Below are positions 59,523-64,000 of a stretch of 64,000 nucleotides of DNA, piece by piece. The stretch comes from Methanoculleus sp. 7T (GTDB lineage Archaea; Halobacteriota; Methanomicrobia; Methanomicrobiales; Methanoculleaceae). The DNA lies in the NCBI RefSeq assembly GCF_023195915.1, contig NZ_JALPRP010000001.1, positions 1,674,001 through 1,738,000 on the forward strand, written 5' to 3'. A program made the position numbers and the translations under genes. The notes below the pieces were generated by a model, which did not search any database, had not been told where the DNA came from, and saw only the letters and a list, made by a program, of their open reading frames with translations. Each line of letters begins with the position of its first letter. Position 1 is the first letter of the stretch.

Positions 59523-59768
59523 ATGACCGAGGAGAAGACCACCCGGGAACTCGTCTACGAGACGAACCGGGACGTGAAGTGGATTTGCCGGGCGCTCCAG
59601 AGAATGGAGGCACAGGATCTGGATTTCGAAGCCCGGATCCGGGCGCTGGAGGGCTGGCGAGCGGAGAAAGCGGGCGAAGAGCGGCGAATCTCGACGGTCA
59701 GCGCCGGGGCCGGCGGGATAGTCGGCGGCGTGGTGGCGGTGCTGGTGAAGGTGCTCGGGGGCGGATGA
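59523..59768 (+). CDS. small coiled-coil protein with C-terminal membrane segment
   Basis: An 81-residue plus-strand protein within a minus-strand element. Residues 10-55 are charged and heptad-like (ETNRDVKWICRALQRMEAQD, RIRALEGWRAEKAGEERR); the last 22 residues are hydrophobic (GAGGIVGGVVAVLVKVLGGG). This layout is like XhlA-type phage membrane/hemolysin proteins, but the resemblance is structural only. GGAAGGTTACCAGG provides a ribosome binding site. Confidence 0.6.
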   Translation: MTEEKTTRELVYETNRDVKWICRALQRMEAQDLDFEARIRALEGWRAEKAGEERRISTVSAGAGGIVGGVVAVLVKVLGGG

Positions 59769-59781
59769 GGAAAGATCCGTC

Positions 59782-60780
59782 TCACTCCCCCGTCCCCGAG
59801 ATCCCCAACTTCTTGAGCATCCGCTCGATAGCCCACCGGCCCCGCCCGAGTTCCCGTTCGAGGACCGCGACGGCATCCTTCTTCGTCATCCCCGCATCCC
59901 GGAGTTCCGCAAACCGGACCGTCAGGCGGCCGGTCTCCGCATCGGTCCAGGTCTTTCCCCGGTTCCGCGGGTCCCCCGTCTTTCCGGGCGTCCGGAGCCC
60001 CGAGAGGAGATACCCCGGCTTCGTGGCCCCGACCTCCGCCGTCTTTGCCGCAAAGACCGATTCCGAGATCTCGAACCCGGTCACCCGGCGGTTGAGGCCG
60101 ATGGCGACCCGGGCCGTCGAGAACCCGCCGAGGAAGAGGTCGCAGACGAGATCGTCCTCGTTGCTGCTGTACTGCATCATCTTCACCAGCAGTTCGGTGG
60201 GCAGTTCGTTCTTGTTCTTGAGCTGGCCCGGCTTGTACTCCCGGTTGATGGTCCAGACGTCCTCCCGGTCGCGGTAGTTCAGCGACCCGTTGTTCTGGGC
60301 CCGCTCGTCAGTGCCGTAGCGAGCCTCAAGGTTGAACGTCCGCTGGCCCCCGGGTTTCTCGTAGTAGAGGATGTGGTAGTGTGAGGAGACGTACTTCCTG
60401 CGGGTATAGACCCCGAAGTTGTACTTCCATATGATATGGTTGACCTCGACGAGTTTGGTCTCCCGCAGGGCGGCAAGGATGTAGTAGAGGTTCGTGTATC
60501 CGGAGACGATGTAGAGGGACCCGCCGGGCTTGAGGATCCGTTCGGCCTGCCGGACCCACGCGAGGCTGAACTCCCCATATTTGTCGGCCGGGACCTCGAC
60601 GTAGCCCTCGACGACGAAGTCTTCGTCCCGGTTGTAGTGCCGGTGGAGTTGGTCGCCGTGGATGCCGTAGGGAGGATCGGTGATGATCAGGTCGACGGCG
60701 CCGTCGGGGATATACTCCTCGGCGCCCGATATGCAGTCGCCGTTATAGAATGTGTTGCCGTTGATCGTTACGGGCCGCAT
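59782..60780 (-). CDS. DNA adenine/cytosine-N4 methyltransferase
   Basis: A 332-residue methyltransferase of the N4/N6 class, starting at the ATG at 60780 with GGAGGAG nearby. The catalytic motif is DLIITDPPYGIHGDQ near residues 35-49 and the SAM motif CDLFLGGFSTARVAIGLNR is later, an order typical of beta-class enzymes (motif IV before I). A C-terminal basic tail (residues 275-332) resembles a small helix-turn-helix (TVRFAELRDAGMTKKDAVAV). No cognate nuclease is beside it, so it is an orphan, probably a self-protection enzyme of the element. Confidence 0.88.
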   Translation of the reverse strand: MRPVTINGNTFYNGDCISGAEEYIPDGAVDLIITDPPYGIHGDQLHRHYNRDEDFVVEGYVEVPADKYGEFSLAWVRQAERILKPGGSLYIVSGYTNLYYILAALRETKLVEVNHIIWKYNFGVYTRRKYVSSHYHILYYEKPGGQRTFNLEARYGTDERAQNNGSLNYRDREDVWTINREYKPGQLKNKNELPTELLVKMMQYSSNEDDLVCDLFLGGFSTARVAIGLNRRVTGFEISESVFAAKTAEVGATKPGYLLSGLRTPGKTGDPRNRGKTWTDAETGRLTVRFAELRDAGMTKKDAVAVLERELGRGRWAIERMLKKLGISGTGE

Positions 60781-61014
60781 GGTCTCCTCCTGCATCTTTC
60801 CTCTGCGCCGCCCGGTCCTCCGGCCGGACCGGGAAGATTCGTGCAGGTCTGATCAGCGTTTGCACTTGCGCACATATGAACCCCATCGTACCGCGGCCGG
60901 GTTCGGGCAGGCCCCCCTCCTTCGACCCGCTATCCCTTCTCAGGGTTCACCTTCGCAGTATACCATGACAGACGAGCAGGTCTTTTGAGTACATCGTTCG
61001 TATGCGCATCCGGT

Positions 61015-61034
61015 GCACCTACGCCCTGCGGTGC
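61015..61034 (+). repeat. GCACC-loop-GGTGC hairpin
   Basis: GCACCTACGCCCTGCGGTGC, of the same type as the short hairpins at 20626, 20805 and 20944. It lies at the 3' end of the MNT-HEPN relic. Confidence 0.45.
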
Positions 61035-61540
61035 TCACGCTCCCGACCGGCGCCGTCAAGAATCGACTGGATTCCTCGCTTAAGCACCGGAAGATCGTCC
61101 CGCACGGTCAGGAATACTGCTTCGTAGTCCACGCCGAAGTAGTGGTGGACAATCTCCGCATACCTGCCACCTCACCGATGATGGTCAGCATGCGCTCGAT
61201 TCCGGCGCGTTTGAGTCGGTGACTCTTGAGGTCTTCCTCCGGCGTCATATAGATCACCACGGCATCACGATGTATTGTGTCGGCAATGTAGGCGGCTCGC
61301 GGCGTTTTCGGTGACGAGACCCACGTCTCTCCCGAGAGCCCGCCGGAGTTCATCCTCGATCCGGACAAGTTGGAAGAGACTTTTGGGCCTGGCGAACCGG
61401 ACCGGGATATCGATATCGCTCGTCGCACCGGCCTCACCATGTGCGTAGGAGCCGAAGACCATGGTCCGATCGGCTCCGTTCCGGGTGAGTATGCGAACGA
61501 TAGTCTCACGGAATTTCTCCGTTAACCTGCATTCAGCCAT
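61019..61540 (-). pseudogene. decayed MNT-HEPN toxin-antitoxin pair
   Basis: Three frames together give a recognisable pair. The first (from 61540) has MNT signature FGSYAHGEAGATSDIDIPV and DVGLVTENA. After a frameshift near 61310, AAYIADTIHRDAVVIY continues the MNT end, followed by MTPEEDLKSHRLKRAGIERM, the start of a shortened HEPN/DUF86. After a second frameshift near 61170, RYAEIVHHYFGVDYEAVFLT and VRDDLPVLKRGIQSIL complete the HEPN end. Both frameshifts and missing HEPN helices show that the locus is broken. Confidence 0.7.
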
Positions 61541-61773
61541 TCCGCCAGACCCTCACCCATACGATACTGTCGGTATCATCCCGCCCCGTCATCGGTCTTT
61601 TGAAAGGCGAATCAACCTATGGCCTACCTTCACGGTGCTCGGGGGGCAGGTGCGAGCCGGGTCGTACTTCTCCGTCGAGGACGAGCGCCCCCCCTGCTCC
61701 TCGCGCCGGAGGCAGGATACGCCGGGCGGGAGCCGTCCCAAAACTATAAGACCCCCGAGGATATGCGGGGGGC

Positions 61774-62079
61774 ATGGCATTCCGGGAGATCGACGACGAC
61801 CTCTGGGAGATCATCCAGAGGCACCTCCCGCCCCGGAAGCCCCGTGTCGGCCGGCCCCGCCGGGACCCGAGGCACCTCTTCAATGGGGTCCTCTATGTCC
61901 TCACCACCGGGTGTGCCTGGAGCGATGTCCCGGAACGTTACGGGACAAAATCGACGGTACACCGCTACCACCTTGAGTTGTGCGAACGGGGCGCCTACCA
62001 GGCGATCTTCCTCGACCTTCTCCGGTCGGGCTACGAGTTCAGGAAAGGGGAGCCTGACCGGTGCGAAAGGCCGGGGTGA
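61774..62079 (+). mobile_element. IS5-type transposase N-terminal remnant
   Basis: A 101-residue frame begins MAFREIDDDLWEIIQRHLPP and has RPRRDPRHLFNGVLYVLTTG, CAWSDVPERYGTKSTVHRY: the DUF4096 DNA-binding part of IS5-family transposases. The DDE catalytic half, normally following by frameshift or in frame, is absent downstream; only scrambled sequence follows. It is therefore a truncated insertion sequence, and the ends could not be defined. Confidence 0.8.
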
Positions 62080-62386
62080 GTCGCCGAACCGGCCGGCCGG
62101 GGGACAGTGCACAACTTAAGAAAATACAAACCAGCCCCATGATAACGCGTTGCAACATCTTGCGGGGAAGTCGGATCTCGTTATCCAACGCCATGGCCGG
62201 GCATTCGCCCCTCTCCACACCGATCACATATCCATCACATACACGGACAACACCAATTCTGTCGGATCATAGGTCTTTCTTGAATTAAGGTGCAGATATT
62301 GGAGATCCCTCGTCAGCGTACATACCCGGATCACATGCCTGTCACAAAAGTGATATATAGTAGACAATGGTTGTCCGTCTGACGCC
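62080..62386. other. gene-free interval
   Basis: Nothing protein-like. GATCACAT recurs near 62222 and 62332, and GACAA-TGG-TTGTC (62363-62375) is a small hairpin just after the stop of the minus-strand gene, a possible terminator. Confidence 0.4.
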
Positions 62387-63847
62387 TCAAGCCCAGAAGG
62401 GGATATACTTCCTATCCCTAGGAGACTTATTGTCCGGATCTGACACCTTGATCAGAGTAGCATCGATCGTATCCTTGATGATACGCGAGGCTATCGAGTA
62501 GTTCTTGTCCTCGATACCCAGGCGTTTCCTCAAGGACGTGTTCGTCATATACTCACGACAGACATAGCGCAGGCAACAGTGCTGGTAGCAGGCCCGGACC
62601 CGATCCTTCCGATCCATACTGCTCAACGTTCGATGCGAAAACAATGTCACACGCATAAAATCGTTCTCAGCCTGAAACTCAGGAGCGGGGAGTTGATACA
62701 CCTCAATCTCCCCTATTGCGCGATCAATACCGGAACCCCGTTCCTCGCAAATACTCATTCGGCGCATTAAAGAAGCCAATTTCTCGTTTCGGGATTGTGG
62801 GGGATGATCGATGAATCTAATCGGCTCGATTAGCGGTCTTCCGGGATTAGTAATCTCCATGCGGCAGGAAAAGATCTCGATCAGCGGCCCTGCTCCACGT
62901 ACAAAGAAATCCTGATGTATCAAGGCGTTGGCAACGAGTTCCCGAATGGCCAGTTTTGGATACATCTTTTCCTCAACACGGAGGGCATCTTTAATGACCT
63001 CGTTTGCGGGTAACTGATCCCAGATGCGATCGATAAGCGCCTCGAATACAACAGCGTATCCTTCATAGGAGACATCTTCTTTGAGGGCCTGAAGGCGATC
63101 TTTACCCTTGTAATGTATAATCCGCACACCTTTTCGCTCAAGCGAAGGGAACACGCGGAGATCCTTCGCGAACAGTATCGCTCCAAGATTTGTAATGGCA
63201 TATGTAGGCCCATGCCGTTCGATTACCTTCTCATTTTCAAGAAAACCAAGAATCCCAACTCGGTTATCTGGCAAGGGATGCTTTAGGAGATCAAAGACGG
63301 CAGGATAGTTGATCTTCGTGAGGACATCATCAGAAGATTGATTGGACAACGCAATATCTTCTTCAAAGGGCATGTTCCTACTCATGTGCCAGATTCTTCT
63401 TTCCTTCTCAGGGAATTTTGACAGAGGGTGCGTTGTCGAGCCGATTCGGATATAAGATTTCGAATAAAACCGAACCGGTTGATCCCGTGTTGCCGCTATC
63501 TGAAAAACGATGACCCGCCCCTCGGGATAGTCCACTTCTTTGATACCGACCTCTATTGCCGGATTTAGACCTCGCAGAAGCCATGGCTCCAGATCCTCGT
63601 TGCCTTTCCCTTTACAGTTTTTCGGTCTGAAATTCGTTCCGACGATCTCATGAGTGTTGTTGTCTATTCCCCAGATAATATAGCCGGCTTTCTGTTCATT
63701 TAGGCACGCAGAATTGCTTATAGCAGAAATATATTCCCCGATTTTTTGCGGATCTGAAAAACTCACCTTGAACTCGATCCATTCTGTCTCGGCAGGCATT
63801 GCCCTCGCTTTATCGATTAAATCGTGCCAAAAAGCATCATCCGGCAT
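62387..63847 (-). CDS. AlbA_2/Schlafen-domain ATP-binding protein
   Basis: A 486-residue protein from the ATG at 63847 (alternative 63886). The N-terminal Schlafen-like AlbA_2 domain has ETEWIEFKVSFSDPQKIGEY and GYIIWGIDNNTHEIVG, then PVRFYSKSYIRIGSTTHPLS. A GHKL-type ATP-binding domain follows (IRELVANALIHQDFFVRG, ITNPGRPL, CEERGSGIDRAI). A helical C terminus carries several cysteines (RACYQHCCLRYVCREYM). Such proteins are called transcriptional regulators or RecG-like; many lie in defence or mobile regions. Base composition is distinctly AT-rich, which suggests recent transfer. Confidence 0.85.
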   Translation of the reverse strand: MPDDAFWHDLIDKARAMPAETEWIEFKVSFSDPQKIGEYISAISNSACLNEQKAGYIIWGIDNNTHEIVGTNFRPKNCKGKGNEDLEPWLLRGLNPAIEVGIKEVDYPEGRVIVFQIAATRDQPVRFYSKSYIRIGSTTHPLSKFPEKERRIWHMSRNMPFEEDIALSNQSSDDVLTKINYPAVFDLLKHPLPDNRVGILGFLENEKVIERHGPTYAITNLGAILFAKDLRVFPSLERKGVRIIHYKGKDRLQALKEDVSYEGYAVVFEALIDRIWDQLPANEVIKDALRVEEKMYPKLAIRELVANALIHQDFFVRGAGPLIEIFSCRMEITNPGRPLIEPIRFIDHPPQSRNEKLASLMRRMSICEERGSGIDRAIGEIEVYQLPAPEFQAENDFMRVTLFSHRTLSSMDRKDRVRACYQHCCLRYVCREYMTNTSLRKRLGIEDKNYSIASRIIKDTIDATLIKVSDPDNKSPRDRKYIPFWA

Positions 63848-63957
63848 TAGAGCACTATTGTCATGAAAAACTAAAAACTTATGCAAGCGTTTTCCACGCC
63901 AGCGAGACAGTCTCCCCTGATGCCGATCTCACTTGGATAAATGTTATCGATAAGGGG

Positions 63958-63988
63958 TGGGATGCCCAGTAACTGCATGGGCATCCCA
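63958..63988. terminator. ten-base-pair inverted repeat
   Basis: TGGGATGCCC-11 bases-GGGCATCCCA, a perfect stem near the window edge, upstream of the AlbA_2 gene. It could be the terminator of a gene beyond the edge or an operator. Confidence 0.45.
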
Positions 63989-64000
63989 ACTGTATTTCTG

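Noticed and set aside
63887-64000. Short plus-strand frame ending at 63973
   Set aside because: It has no credible start codon or homology, overlaps the 5' end of the AlbA_2 gene, and ends inside an inverted repeat.

Overview
The window looks like the chromosome of a hydrogenotrophic methanogen of the order Methanomicrobiales, most like Methanoculleus. The core DNA is GC-rich, TATA-box promoters lie about 25-45 bases before start codons, and the markers are archaeal: sn-glycerol-1-phosphate dehydrogenase, archaeal-type ProRS, PriS and GINS, L44e, S27e, aIF2-alpha, Nop10, Elp3, EndoQ, UPF0058 and UPF0179. The genus is an inference from gene content. No rRNA, tRNA or CRISPR array was found by eye.

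Region 1 (1-42 kb) is mostly ordinary chromosome. It starts inside a glutamate-synthase-like FMN protein, followed by a sugar-nucleotide epimerase, a two-subunit 2-oxoacid:ferredoxin oxidoreductase, an SDR and an MFS protein. Next come a tandem pair of SagB/nitroreductase-like envelope proteins, a fused putrescine-synthesis enzyme, MntP, DUF362, ProRS, DUF63/SpoIIM membrane proteins and the lipid-stereochemistry enzyme EgsA. A dense cluster (UPF0058, elp3, priS, GINS, L44e, S27e, aIF2-alpha, nop10, PAC2 chaperone) joins tRNA modification, replication, translation and proteasome assembly. After small toxin-antitoxin genes and relics come EndoQ, a cupredoxin-like lipoprotein without copper ligands, a cobalt/nickel module (CbiA/CfbB plus CbiMNQO), pyruvate kinase, a CDF transporter and several membrane or hypothetical proteins.

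Region 2 (42.2-53.3 kb) is a defence island. It is one minus-strand operon of seven genes with 4-base or zero-base junctions: hsdM, a DUF6932 nucleotidyltransferase-like gene, an unknown 308-residue partner, hsdS, a DUF4209 protein with a HEPN-type RxxxxH motif, hsdR and a YgjP-type metallopeptidase. The inserted genes are visibly more AT-rich than hsdM and hsdR. This is the best candidate for an undescribed system.

Region 3 (53.6-60.8 kb) is an integrated replicon: a large AEP primase-helicase, two small co-transcribed genes, an Orc1/Cdc6 protein, an apparently strongly translated 168-residue protein with a hairpin-rich leader, a small coiled-coil/membrane protein and a DNA methyltransferase. 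No integrase is visible.

Region 4 (61-64 kb) is wreckage and cargo: a decayed MNT-HEPN pair, an IS5-type transposase remnant and an AT-rich AlbA_2/Schlafen-type ATPase gene.

A dispersed palindromic repeat family with the core GGGAAGCCGTGCC runs through the intergenic regions at 11.2 and 20.4-21.0 kb. A related copy is embedded in frame in the primase gene.
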